NCBI GenBank assembly: GCA_021296165.1
Contig: JAGWAW010000058.1
Location: 1 to 7,859 of the forward strand
Direction: 5' to 3'
DNA from: Nitrosopumilaceae archaeon
Lineage (GTDB): Archaea; Thermoproteota; Nitrososphaeria; Nitrososphaerales; Nitrosopumilaceae
Length of the DNA stretch: 7,859 nucleotides
Below, in pieces: positions 1 through 5,348 of the stretch; positions within the stretch are counted from its first letter, which is position 1, and each line of letters starts with the position of its first letter. A program made the position numbers and the translations under genes. The notes under the pieces were generated by a model that did no database searches, had not been told where the DNA came from, and was given only the letters and a program-made list of their open reading frames with translations.

Positions 1-97
1 TTCGATCCATATAGCTTGTCATATTCCTGCGGTGTCCCCTTAGCTGTGCCTAAGCGACATGATTTCCATACACTACACAAGGCCCCCATCTACTCAA

Positions 98-106
98 CAT
101 TTATCA
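98..106 (+). promoter_or_regulatory. TATA-like box for the LEA14-like gene
   Basis: CATTTATCA lies 25-33 bases before the GTG at 131, the spacing expected for an archaeal TATA box driving a leaderless transcript. No comparable box lies at that distance from the alternative ATG at 59, which favours the GTG start. The box is weak and stands in a mixed-composition context. Confidence 0.4.
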
Positions 107-130
107 CGCGCCCAGTCCCGCCACATCCCG

Positions 131-670
131 GTGAATCCCAAGATATTCGTGGGAGCGGCGATCGCCGCCATCGCAGCCGGCATCATCTTGGTGATGACGT
201 CGGGCCCCTCGCTGCTGGAGGGCGGAGCCGCGCCCGGCCAGGCGCCGCAGGCGCTGGTGGTCCAGCCGGTGGAGGTGCAAGTTGACGGGATCCGCACAGT
301 AAGCATGGGCCCGGAGGGCGCCGTACTGGAGCTGGCAGTCACCTTGACCAACCCCAACCCCAAGTCAGCCATCCTCTCGCTGGTCAAATACCAGATATTC
401 ACCGGCGAGGAGAGGGTGGCCGCCGGCCAGATCGGAAGCCGGGCGGAGGGGATGGTAGACGCCTCCAACTACTACACCATACTGAGCGGCAGCTCGATCA
501 CCCTGAAGGACACCATACGGCTGACCAACGCCGGCGGGGCCCCGCAGTTCTGGGAGGCCCTGGAGTCGGGCTCCGTACTATGGAGGGTATCCGGCGAGGC
601 ATTCTTCAACCTAAGCTCGATGACCTCCGGACAGGAGAACGAGGTGCGCTTCGAGCAGACACTGGACTAA
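131..670 (+). CDS. Membrane-anchored protein with LEA14/WHy-like domain
   Basis: With a GTG start this is a 179-residue protein. Residues 5-22 form one hydrophobic helix, followed by a Gly/Ala/Pro-rich linker (about 24-42) and a beta-rich domain (about 45-179). That domain contains LELAVTLTNPNPKSAILSL followed by a V-x-Y-x-I strand, which resembles the N-P-N strand of LEA14/WHy (LEA_2) domains. The topology suggests an anchor with the domain outside the cytoplasmic membrane. The domain assignment is by pattern only and the function is unknown. An in-frame ATG at 59 would add 24 polar residues before the helix. I prefer the GTG because the hydrophobic segment then starts close to the N terminus and a TATA-like box sits 25-33 bases upstream. 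The gene appears monocistronic, with a T-rich stretch after its stop. Confidence 0.8.
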   Translation: MNPKIFVGAAIAAIAAGIILVMTSGPSLLEGGAAPGQAPQALVVQPVEVQVDGIRTVSMGPEGAVLELAVTLTNPNPKSAILSLVKYQIFTGEERVAAGQIGSRAEGMVDASNYYTILSGSSITLKDTIRLTNAGGAPQFWEALESGSVLWRVSGEAFFNLSSMTSGQENEVRFEQTLD

Positions 671-681
671 ATGTTATAAAA

Positions 682-695
682 TTTTGATTTTTATC
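682..695 (+). terminator. T-rich 3' end of the LEA14-like gene
   Basis: Two T runs (682-685 and 688-692) begin 12 bases after the stop codon. Archaeal transcription commonly ends at T runs without a strong hairpin. The same AT-rich stretch runs into the promoter of the next gene, so the two roles cannot be cleanly separated. Confidence 0.4.
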
Positions 696-708
696 TAGTA
701 TATTTTAA

Positions 709-736
709 TTTTAAAAACACTGACAAAGTTTTAAAA
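709..736 (+). promoter_or_regulatory. Tandem TATA-like boxes before the 42-residue gene
   Basis: The octamer TTTTAAAA occurs at 709-716 and again at 729-736, 20 bases apart. The first is 26-33 bases before the ATG at 742. The second is 24-31 bases before the in-frame ATG at 760. Either pair fits a leaderless archaeal transcript, so one or both starts could be used. Confidence 0.5.
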
Positions 737-741
737 GCAAA

Positions 742-870
742 ATGCTAGCACCAGATACCATGGCAGAAGCAGGAATGGCCGCCTATGGCGCCGCCATCGG
801 AGTCGCAATTGCACTGGCCGTGGTGTGCTTTGCCCTCAGGGGCAAGGGACACCCAGAGCCTCTGGACTGA
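742..870 (+). CDS. Small single-helix membrane protein, unrecognised
   Basis: This 42-codon frame encodes a short acidic start (MLAPDTMAEAG), one hydrophobic Ala/Gly/Val-rich helix at about residues 12-32, and a short basic then acidic tail (RGKGHPEPLD). It reads as a single-pass membrane peptide. Support comes from a TATA-like box at the right distance, the AT-to-GC composition change at its start, and a T-rich stretch 11 bases after its stop. Residues 14-26 (AYGAAIGVAIALA) loosely recall the Gly/Ala-rich helices of ATP synthase proteolipids, but one helix and the lack of a membrane carboxylate argue against that role. An in-frame ATG at 760 would give 36 residues. I do not recognise the family. 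Confidence 0.6.
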   Translation: MLAPDTMAEAGMAAYGAAIGVAIALAVVCFALRGKGHPEPLD

Positions 871-880
871 GCAACCGCAC

Positions 881-893
881 ACTTTTTCATTTT
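881..893 (+). terminator. T-rich terminator of the 42-residue gene
   Basis: ACTTTTTCATTTT follows the stop codon by 11 bases and reaches the convergent gene's stop codon at 892. The T runs lie on the plus strand, so they fit termination of the rightward gene and not the leftward one. Confidence 0.45.
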
Positions 894-1542
894 AATCGGG
901 GCCCTTGTCCAGCCCCAGCATATTGGCAAGGGTCACCTGTTTGCTCCATTTTTTCTTGGTGTAGCATCGCTGGTAGTACTGGCATCCCTCGCAGTCGGAC
1001 GACGGCTCTAAGATGGGGGCCTTGTCACCCCCAAGCAGATCCGACAGTACCCTGACCCGCCGGACGGTCTCCTCGAACATCCTCTTGTTGCGGGTGAGCG
1101 AGAAGGACGACTCCCGTCGGTCGCCGGTTATGTACACTATGATGCCGTCGATCTTGTTGTACATCCACAGGCAGGCGTTCAGGTACAGCAGATCCCCCGC
1201 CTGGGGGTTCTCCATGGGCTTGGCGGCGGGGCGGAAGAGTATCACCGCATCGTCGACCAGCATGTCGGCGTTGCCCTTGAGCGTCAGGCCGCCGATGTCG
1301 TACGAAGCCTGCTCGGCGCCGTGTCCGAGCTTCCTGAGCAGCCCCGAGAGCAGCTCGCTGAAGCCCTGCCGTTCCTGATCCAGCGGGTCCCGCCTGTCGT
1401 AGTATGCCCTCCGGAGGCACCCGACTGCCTCCTCCAAGTGCATGGTGGAGTTGTCGGCGGCGTCTATCTGCGCGTCCAGCTCCCGGCCCAGCGAGTCGAT
1501 CGCGTTCTTTATGAGGCTGCGGTAGTCACGATCTCCCATCAT
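892..1542 (-). CDS. Cas4/RecB-like Fe-S protein with degenerate nuclease motif
   Basis: A 216-residue protein with the outline of the Cas4 branch of the PD-(D/E)XK superfamily. It has an N-terminal cysteine in GCLRRAYYDRR (C42), a GNAD motif (D93), and a C-terminal cluster CEGCQYYQRC (C184, C187, C193). The four cysteines match the Cas4 pattern for a [4Fe-4S] cluster. The strand after D93, where active members have E-x-K, reads VILFRPAAK (residues 100-108): the glutamate is absent. A QxxxY motif is also not evident in DLLYLNACLWMY (117-128). The protein may therefore be inactive as a nuclease, or use other residues. No CRISPR array or other cas gene is in the window, so a role in spacer acquisition is not implied. 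It lies 68 bases downstream of atpC in the same direction but has its own TATA-like box. Two adjacent ATGs (1542 and 1539) are possible starts. Confidence 0.75.
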   Translation of the reverse strand: MMGDRDYRSLIKNAIDSLGRELDAQIDAADNSTMHLEEAVGCLRRAYYDRRDPLDQERQGFSELLSGLLRKLGHGAEQASYDIGGLTLKGNADMLVDDAVILFRPAAKPMENPQAGDLLYLNACLWMYNKIDGIIVYITGDRRESSFSLTRNKRMFEETVRRVRVLSDLLGGDKAPILEPSSDCEGCQYYQRCYTKKKWSKQVTLANMLGLDKGPD

Positions 1543-1567
1543 GGTATGACGTTCACATAGCGTGGTT

Positions 1568-1576
1568 GATATATTT
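1568..1576 (-). promoter_or_regulatory. TATA-like box for the Cas4-like gene
   Basis: On the minus strand AAATATATC lies 26-34 bases before the ATG at 1542. It is an AT island in a GC-rich spacer and has the spacing seen at other starts here. It suggests independent transcription despite the upstream co-directional atpC. Confidence 0.55.
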
Positions 1577-1610
1577 GGCGCCTTCTGTCAGGATATGGAG
1601 CCGGCGATCC

Positions 1611-2654
1611 CTACGCCTCGGCGCCCAGCACCAGCTTGGACATGACCGTCTTGGGGGGTATGCCCTGCTCCACGGCAAAGGCGATGGCCGACAGGTTCCC
1701 TATCTCGTAGGCGGTCAGCTTTGTTATGCCTATGATGGTGGCAAAGCCAAACATCTTGGTGAAGGATCTGAGGGATGCCGCGTAGGTCTCCCGCTCCAGC
1801 GCCCTCTCAAACTCGGCCACTGCATCCATCTCGTTCTCCGTCTGGGGGACCAGACTCTTGTACTTGGTGCCGGACAGCTCGTTTAGAGCGTCCCGGACGG
1901 TCTCGGTGGCCATCATCCTGGATAGCAGGTCCCGCGGGGCCGACGCGGTGGGGGTGACCAGCAGGTCCTCCATGCGTGCCTCGTCCAGTCCCCAGAACTT
2001 GCCCCGGATCACGCCCAGCAGGTTGTACGCGTCTATATCCAAGTCCACGATCTTGGTCACGCTCATGTCCCAGGTGTGCCTGCGCGCCCTGCCCAGATGC
2101 TGGTACACTATCTTGTCAAAGTATGTGTCGAATACCTGTATGTTCCCCCCGTCGCCGTACGCCGTCGCCGCCCGGGCGATATCCTCGCCGAATCGTGTCG
2201 GGCCCAAGTTGGCAACGGCCTCCTCCAGATCCTTGGCCACTAGGGCCTTCACCACTATGTCCCTCTGCTTCATCAGCTCCTCGGCGCGGAGGTTGAGGTG
2301 GGACTCGATCTCCTCCTGGGTCTTGCCGAGCGCCTTTCCCTTCAGGATGGCCTTCAGGTTGGACACTATGAACCGCATATAGTATGCGTCCAGTATGGGC
2401 GACTTGCCGGCGGTGCGGGAGGTGTTGTAGTGTAGGAACGCCAAGTGCCCCCGGATGACCGACTCTATGCCGCGGGCCGTGTACGGTTTGGGGGCGTCGG
2501 ACACGACCTTCTCGTATATGGTGTTCCGCATGCGGGTAACCAACTCGTCCAGATTTCTGGACTCGGCGAGTGTCTGGTAGTCCTCCCTCCGGAGCAGCTT
2601 GCCCCTCTGGCTGTAGGATTTTACCGACGCATACACGTTCTTGGCGCGGCTCAT
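1611..2654 (-). CDS. atpC: A-type ATP synthase subunit C
   Basis: Subunit C (AC39/d-type family) of the archaeal A1A0 ATP synthase, the funnel-like connector that joins the central rotor stalk to the membrane proteolipid ring. At 347 residues it is of typical length. It starts with the usual YASVKSYSQRGKLL region (8-21). A conserved YYMRFIVSNLKAILKGKALG segment spans 91-110, an internal-repeat counterpart DLDIDAYNLLGVIRGKFWGL spans 204-223, and the C-terminal YEIGNLSAIAFAVEQGIP lies at 316-333. These helical repeats are diagnostic. It has no transmembrane segment and acts at the cytoplasmic face of the membrane. No other ATP synthase subunit is in the window, so the gene seems to stand apart from the main operon. 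It has its own TATA-like box. The start is the ATG 25-33 bases after that box. Confidence 0.95.
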   Translation of the reverse strand: MSRAKNVYASVKSYSQRGKLLRREDYQTLAESRNLDELVTRMRNTIYEKVVSDAPKPYTARGIESVIRGHLAFLHYNTSRTAGKSPILDAYYMRFIVSNLKAILKGKALGKTQEEIESHLNLRAEELMKQRDIVVKALVAKDLEEAVANLGPTRFGEDIARAATAYGDGGNIQVFDTYFDKIVYQHLGRARRHTWDMSVTKIVDLDIDAYNLLGVIRGKFWGLDEARMEDLLVTPTASAPRDLLSRMMATETVRDALNELSGTKYKSLVPQTENEMDAVAEFERALERETYAASLRSFTKMFGFATIIGITKLTAYEIGNLSAIAFAVEQGIPPKTVMSKLVLGAEA

Positions 2655-2678
2655 CGGGCGGGCGCATCCCCGGAGCCG

Positions 2679-2687
2679 ATTTTAAGG
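2679..2687 (-). promoter_or_regulatory. TATA-like box for atpC
   Basis: On the minus strand CCTTAAAATC covers this stretch, 25-33 bases before the atpC ATG at 2654. The rest of the leader is GC-rich and shows no Shine-Dalgarno match, in keeping with a leaderless transcript. Confidence 0.55.
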
Positions 2688-2690
2688 TTT

Positions 2691-2715
2691 GGAACGCCCT
2701 GCATCGCAGCGTTCC
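2691..2715 (-). repeat. Hairpin-forming inverted repeat between membrane gene and atpC
   Basis: GGAACG (2691-2696) pairs with CGTTCC (2710-2715), and CTGC (2699-2702) pairs with GCAG (2706-2709). This gives a 10-bp stem with a two-base bulge and a three-base loop. It starts seven bases past the stop of the membrane-protein gene and ends just before the atpC TATA-like box. It could mark a transcript end or protect an RNA end, but no T run follows it on the minus strand. Confidence 0.45.
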
Positions 2716-2722
2716 TGCCCTG

Positions 2723-3472
2723 CTAGAACGCCCTGCAGTGCCGGTACAGGGCGTATATCACCATCATATACGAGGCGACCCACAGGCCCGCGGAGGGATC
2801 CTCAAAGCCGTACTTTCCTAGGGTATGCGCGTGGCGGTACGCCACGTCGCCGACGGTTCCCAGAAGTATGCCGGCCAGCAGCAGCAACCAAGGTTTGGAG
2901 AGCGCCGTCCCGCGGAAGAGGACAAAGGCCAGGGCTACCAGCCCCAGCAGGGCGGAGGAGCAGGCCACCGTCAGGACATCCAAGTATGGCGGATGCGTCC
3001 CCGTCCAGAGCACATACAGCACGGTGCCCACCAGCGTGACCGTGCATGGGAGCAGCCACCATCCGCCTACCTTCCGGACGAAGTACGAGACGTTGATCAG
3101 GACGTGCAGCACGAAGAGCGGGTATGATACCAGAAAGAGTGTCTCGACCGCCGTGTGATCGGGTATGCCGGCCGGGTCCAGATAGAAATAGTAGGCAGCT
3201 TCGCCGGCGAAGACTGCCGCGTATGCCACACACAGCACCAGAAAGGATCTTCCGAATATGCGGGACACGTTGTACTTCAGCGCTGCAGCGAGGCAGCATA
3301 CCGACGCTGCCAAGGGCAGTACTAGGATGGCCGCCCGTATAACCGCGTAAGGCTCGCCGCCCTCCACGGGAATCCGGAAGCTCAGCTGCAACGAGACCGC
3401 CGCGGCGGCTATGACCGCTGGCACCACCCAGTACTCCGCCTTCTCGGACAGGACACTCCCAGACTTGGTCAT
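2723..3472 (-). CDS. Eight-helix integral membrane protein, possible sensor
   Basis: A 249-residue polytopic membrane protein with about eight hydrophobic segments (roughly 14-30, 42-65, 76-97, 109-131, 138-156, 163-186, 194-211 and 228-243). It has no soluble enzymatic or kinase domain. The last two helices, with LLAGILLGTVGDVAYR (197-212) and a Gly-Leu-Trp-x-x-Ser-Tyr stretch (229-235), recall the end of multi-helix sensory membrane domains attached to histidine kinases and GGDEF proteins. That is a resemblance by eye. Its ATG overlaps the stop of the upstream winged-helix regulator gene as ATGA (3469-3472). A GGTGG stretch shortly upstream could serve as a weak ribosome-binding site, so translation is probably coupled. 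I infer that it senses a membrane or extracellular signal for that regulator, or is the regulator's main target. The exact function is unknown. Confidence 0.85.
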   Translation of the reverse strand: MTKSGSVLSEKAEYWVVPAVIAAAAVSLQLSFRIPVEGGEPYAVIRAAILVLPLAASVCCLAAALKYNVSRIFGRSFLVLCVAYAAVFAGEAAYYFYLDPAGIPDHTAVETLFLVSYPLFVLHVLINVSYFVRKVGGWWLLPCTVTLVGTVLYVLWTGTHPPYLDVLTVACSSALLGLVALAFVLFRGTALSKPWLLLLAGILLGTVGDVAYRHAHTLGKYGFEDPSAGLWVASYMMVIYALYRHCRAF

Positions 3473-4071
3473 CCGACCACCGAGCTGAATGCATAGCTAC
3501 GCAGGGCGATATCCATGGGCATGCGGGCGCTGACCGTCAGGTTGTTCGCCCGCGACTCAAACGTTATGCCCGTCAGGGTGGCTACGTACGCGGCCACCCG
3601 CCGCCCGTCCCGGGCTTGGGAGTGGCCGCTGGTGACTAGTAGCCCGTCCCGCAGCAGGTCCCGGGCCCGGTTGTACGTGGAAGCCTTGGGAAGCCCCGCC
3701 GTCACGATGGCCCCGGCCAGCGTCTGGGGGCTCCGCAGCGCGTCCAGTATGGCCCGCTTCGCCGGGTTGCCGTACGACTCTAGCAGCACGCCAGCTACCG
3801 CCGGTTCCCGTATCACGATGCCGGCCTCACCACCGGCGTCCTTGGCTGAGAGCACCCTGCCGAATACGCGGGCCTCCACGCCGGTTGTATGCTTCCCAAA
3901 GAATCGTCGCAGCACCAGATCCAGCTTTGCAAAGTCGGCGGCGGCCTCCAGCATTGACATGCCGCATGTCTTCCGGACCTCTCCCTCTATCCTCCGGTAG
4001 GTCGCTCTGCCCAGATCCTCTTCCAGAATGGCCCGCACTCCCCGGGCCACCATTACATCCAGCGGGTTCAT
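3469..4071 (-). CDS. Winged-helix transcription regulator with N-terminal archaeal domain
   Basis: A 200-residue protein. The N-terminal part (about 1-75) contains GRATYRRIEGEVRKTCGMSM and LDLVLRRFFGK. It looks like the small helical domain common in thaumarchaeal regulators, possibly the one named NitrOD5; that name is from memory and needs a profile search. The C-terminal part (about 98-170) reads as a winged helix: NPAKRAILDALRSPQTLAGAI, then a recognition-helix candidate KASTYNRARDLLRDGLL (129-145), then a basic wing containing RDGRR (154-158). It is the first gene of an operon whose second gene encodes a membrane protein (ATGA overlap). It diverges from a secreted-peptide gene across a 91-base AT-rich spacer with a 24-bp palindrome, which makes autoregulation and control of the divergent gene plausible. 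The start is the first ATG after the TATA-like box. Confidence 0.85.
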   Translation of the reverse strand: MNPLDVMVARGVRAILEEDLGRATYRRIEGEVRKTCGMSMLEAAADFAKLDLVLRRFFGKHTTGVEARVFGRVLSAKDAGGEAGIVIREPAVAGVLLESYGNPAKRAILDALRSPQTLAGAIVTAGLPKASTYNRARDLLRDGLLVTSGHSQARDGRRVAAYVATLTGITFESRANNLTVSARMPMDIALRSYAFSSVVG

Positions 4072-4092
4072 GGTCTGGTCTGGTAACTATCA

Positions 4093-4102
4093 TATAAATA
4101 TT
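4093..4102 (-). promoter_or_regulatory. TATA-like box for the regulator/membrane-protein operon
   Basis: On the minus strand AATATTTATA lies 22-31 bases before the ATG at 4071. It abuts the 24-bp palindrome on its upstream side, so a protein bound at the palindrome would sit next to the TBP/TFB site. Confidence 0.55.
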
Positions 4103-4107
4103 TTTTA

Positions 4108-4131
4108 TTAGAAATAATATATTAATTCTAA
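4108..4131. promoter_or_regulatory. 24-bp near-perfect palindrome, candidate operator
   Basis: The left half TTAGAAATAATA (4108-4119) and the right half TATTAATTCTAA (4120-4131) are complementary at 11 of 12 positions; only the 4114/4125 pair fails. The element occupies the middle of the divergent spacer, between the leftward TATA-like box (4093-4102) and the rightward one (4134-4141). A dimeric winged-helix protein bound here could affect both promoters. Because the stretch is AT-rich, chance symmetry must be considered, but the outer TTAGAA/TTCTAA arms include G:C pairs. Confidence 0.5.
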
Positions 4132-4133
4132 AC

Positions 4134-4141
4134 TTTAAATA
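4134..4141 (+). promoter_or_regulatory. TATA-like box for the secreted-peptide gene
   Basis: TTTAAATA lies 22-29 bases before the ATG at 4163. The second in-frame ATG at 4178 would be 37-44 bases away, so the spacing favours 4163 as the leaderless start. Confidence 0.5.
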
Positions 4142-4155
4142 AAACCTAGAATAAT

Positions 4156-4175
4156 CCAAGACATGCCAAGACATG
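4156..4175 (+). repeat. Tandem CCAAGACATG duplication over the start codon
   Basis: The decamer CCAAGACATG occurs twice head to tail (4156-4165 and 4166-4175). The first copy ends in the chosen ATG; the ATG of the second copy (4173) is out of frame with it. It is probably a small slippage duplication. Confidence 0.7.
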
Positions 4176-4402
4176 CCATGCGGGTGGCGGCCGGGATCGC
4201 TCTGGCTGCCGTCATAGCCGGAGCCGTGTCCACGGGCTTGGGCGGGTCGGCGGTCGGCCAATCCGTAGAAGAGCCGGTCGCACCCAGGTATGCGGACATA
4301 TGCCCACACGGCCACAATGGGTTTAGCTGCGATGTGTCCTCATACCGCTCCGACATAACCGAACTGCAGGAACGCGTTGCCGCCTTGGAAAGGGAGCGAT
4401 AG
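4163..4402 (+). CDS. Small secreted or anchored protein with Cys/His cluster and coiled-coil tail
   Basis: A 79-residue protein that I do not recognise. The N terminus has two Arg residues ahead of a hydrophobic Ala-rich core (about 8-24), consistent with a signal peptide or membrane anchor. Next come a Gly/Ser/Val-rich linker (24-40), the short cluster CPHGHNGFSC (47-56; C47, H49, H51, C56), and a charged amphipathic helix (61-79, with SDITELQERVAALERER at 63-79) suited to a short coiled coil. The Cys pair could form a disulfide, or with the histidines bind a metal; this is inference. It diverges from the regulator/membrane-protein operon and may be controlled by that regulator. The start ATG lies in a CCAAGACATG direct repeat; the alternative ATG is 4178. 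A T-rich stretch follows the stop. Confidence 0.7.
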   Translation: MPRHAMRVAAGIALAAVIAGAVSTGLGGSAVGQSVEEPVAPRYADICPHGHNGFSCDVSSYRSDITELQERVAALERER

Positions 4403-4413
4403 AGTATATCATA

Positions 4414-4426
4414 TTTTTTTATTTTT
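4414..4426 (+). terminator. T-rich terminator of the secreted-peptide gene
   Basis: A run of seven T, one A, then five T begins 12 bases after the stop codon. It is a typical archaeal U-rich termination signal. About 170 GC-rich bases without a recognisable gene lie between it and the convergent gene's stop at 4599. Confidence 0.6.
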
Positions 4427-4598
4427 AGTGCATGTGGCCCGGCGTCGCAGAATGCCGAGAGCCCAGTTCGTGGGTTTGTCCCGGCAGCACGTCGCGCCGG
4501 CATCCTGCGTGCCCGGCCCGACCGATAGACGGGGGAGAGGTGGTGCTCAGTACAATTCGCTCCCCACTGCCGGCGGCGGACGATCTTCTGCCGCCTCC

Positions 4599-5240
4599 TC
4601 AGGGACCGGACACGTCACTCAACAGGGCGGCGACGCCCTCCCGTGCCGCCTCGTCCATCCTACCGTACGCCTCCAGCAGATCCCGGCACATGGTGAGTCG
4701 TCCGTCGTTTCGTATGCGGCCCAGATCCAAGGGCAGGAGGGAGAATCCGCCCCGGCACCAGGCCTCCACATACCTCTCCATGATGTACTGCACCATACCT
4801 GGACTGCCCTTGACCAGTGACCGCAGCGTCCCGCCGTGGTGGCCCATCTCCTCTATGCTCCCCGCGATGCCGTCCCACCCCTGCACGTCCCGTATGGCCA
4901 GCGCCACCACCAAGCCCTCTTGGGTCAGGGAGTAGTGTGGGCTGCCCCTCTCCTGCATCATCCGGGGCCCCCGCCGGAGGGGCAGCCGCCCCTCCTCCCG
5001 TATTATCCCCAGCGGAATCATGATCTTTTCTATGTCACCAAAGACGGCCGGGTAGACCGTCTGCCACTTGGAGCTGGTGGCTGCCGCCAAGCTCTTGGCC
5101 AATCCGGTTCGGGTGCGGTCCTGAGGGTTGGATCTCTCAGCCAGCATCTGTATGATGGCCCGCTGCCGGAGCGCCTTGGCGCTGAGCTCCCCGGGCCTAG
5201 TCCTGAGCCTCTCGAATATGCTGAGCTTGGCCTCTCTCAT
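4599..5240 (-). CDS. Winged-helix-like protein divergent from amt, possible regulator
   Basis: A 213-residue soluble protein. The N-terminal half looks like a winged helix: a first helix around RQRAIIQMLAERSN (25-38), a second helix TRTGLAKSLA (43-52), a long third helix region (56-80, SSKWQTVYPAVFGDIEKIM and on), and a wing ending in SPHYSLTQEGLVVALA (100-115). The C-terminal half (116-213) is helical and has two cysteines (C162, C185) that do not form an obvious motif; I recognise no family in it. The protein faces amt across a 130-base AT-rich spacer with two palindromes, which makes it a candidate regulator of amt or of itself. This is inferred from position only. The ATG at 5240 is the first start after the TATA-like region. 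It has no T-rich signal at its 3' end. Confidence 0.75.
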   Translation of the reverse strand: MREAKLSIFERLRTRPGELSAKALRQRAIIQMLAERSNPQDRTRTGLAKSLAAATSSKWQTVYPAVFGDIEKIMIPLGIIREEGRLPLRRGPRMMQERGSPHYSLTQEGLVVALAIRDVQGWDGIAGSIEEMGHHGGTLRSLVKGSPGMVQYIMERYVEAWCRGGFSLLPLDLGRIRNDGRLTMCRDLLEAYGRMDEAAREGVAALLSDVSGP

Positions 5241-5258
5241 AGATGAATCGCCTTGTTA

Positions 5259-5273
5259 GAAATTTGTAATTTC
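5259..5273. promoter_or_regulatory. GAAATT-TGT-AATTTC inverted repeat, candidate operator
   Basis: Perfect 6-bp arms are separated by TGT. The element lies 19-33 bases before the ATG at 5240, between that start and its likely TATA box, where a bound protein would block transcription. It could be an autoregulatory site for the winged-helix-like gene. The sequence is AT-rich, so chance is not excluded. Confidence 0.35.
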
Positions 5274-5286
5274 ATAAAAGTATAAA
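5272..5286 (-). promoter_or_regulatory. TATA-like region for the winged-helix-like gene
   Basis: Read on the minus strand, this stretch contains TTTATACTT followed by CTTTTATGA, 32-46 bases before the ATG at 5240. A start of transcription a few bases upstream of the ATG would give a very short leader. The exact box is uncertain because the whole area is AT-rich. Confidence 0.4.
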
Positions 5287-5313
5287 AATTATATGTTTTA
5301 TATTAAGTTTTAT

Positions 5314-5327
5314 ATTCAGATCTGAAT
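5314..5327. promoter_or_regulatory. ATTCAGATCTGAAT palindrome upstream of amt
   Basis: This 14-bp palindrome is perfect and includes four G:C pairs within AT-rich DNA. It ends 12 bases before the amt TATA-like box, where archaeal activators and some repressors bind. It is a candidate operator for the divergent winged-helix-like protein or another nitrogen-responsive factor. Confidence 0.45.
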
Positions 5328-5339
5328 TTTACTTCAAAA

Positions 5340-5348
5340 CTTAAATAA
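5340..5348 (+). promoter_or_regulatory. TATA-like box for amt
   Basis: CTTAAATAA lies 23-31 bases before the amt ATG at 5371. No Shine-Dalgarno match lies between it and the start codon, consistent with a leaderless transcript. Confidence 0.6.

Noticed and set aside
59..130. Upstream ATG extension of the LEA14-like gene
   Set aside because: The added 24 residues are polar and would displace the signal-anchor helix from the N terminus, and no TATA-like box is at the usual distance from this ATG. It is kept only as an alternative start.
742..870. ATP synthase proteolipid (c/K subunit)
   Set aside because: Only one hydrophobic helix is present and no membrane-embedded carboxylate is seen; the Gly/Ala pattern is too generic.
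892..1542. Possible link to a CRISPR-Cas system
   Set aside because: No repeat-spacer array or other cas gene is in the window, and the nuclease motif looks degenerate.
4377..4935. Plus-strand frames of 147 and 167 codons over the winged-helix-like gene
   Set aside because: They are shadows of the minus-strand gene, rich in Ser, Pro and Arg, and begin inside or at the terminator of the secreted-peptide gene.
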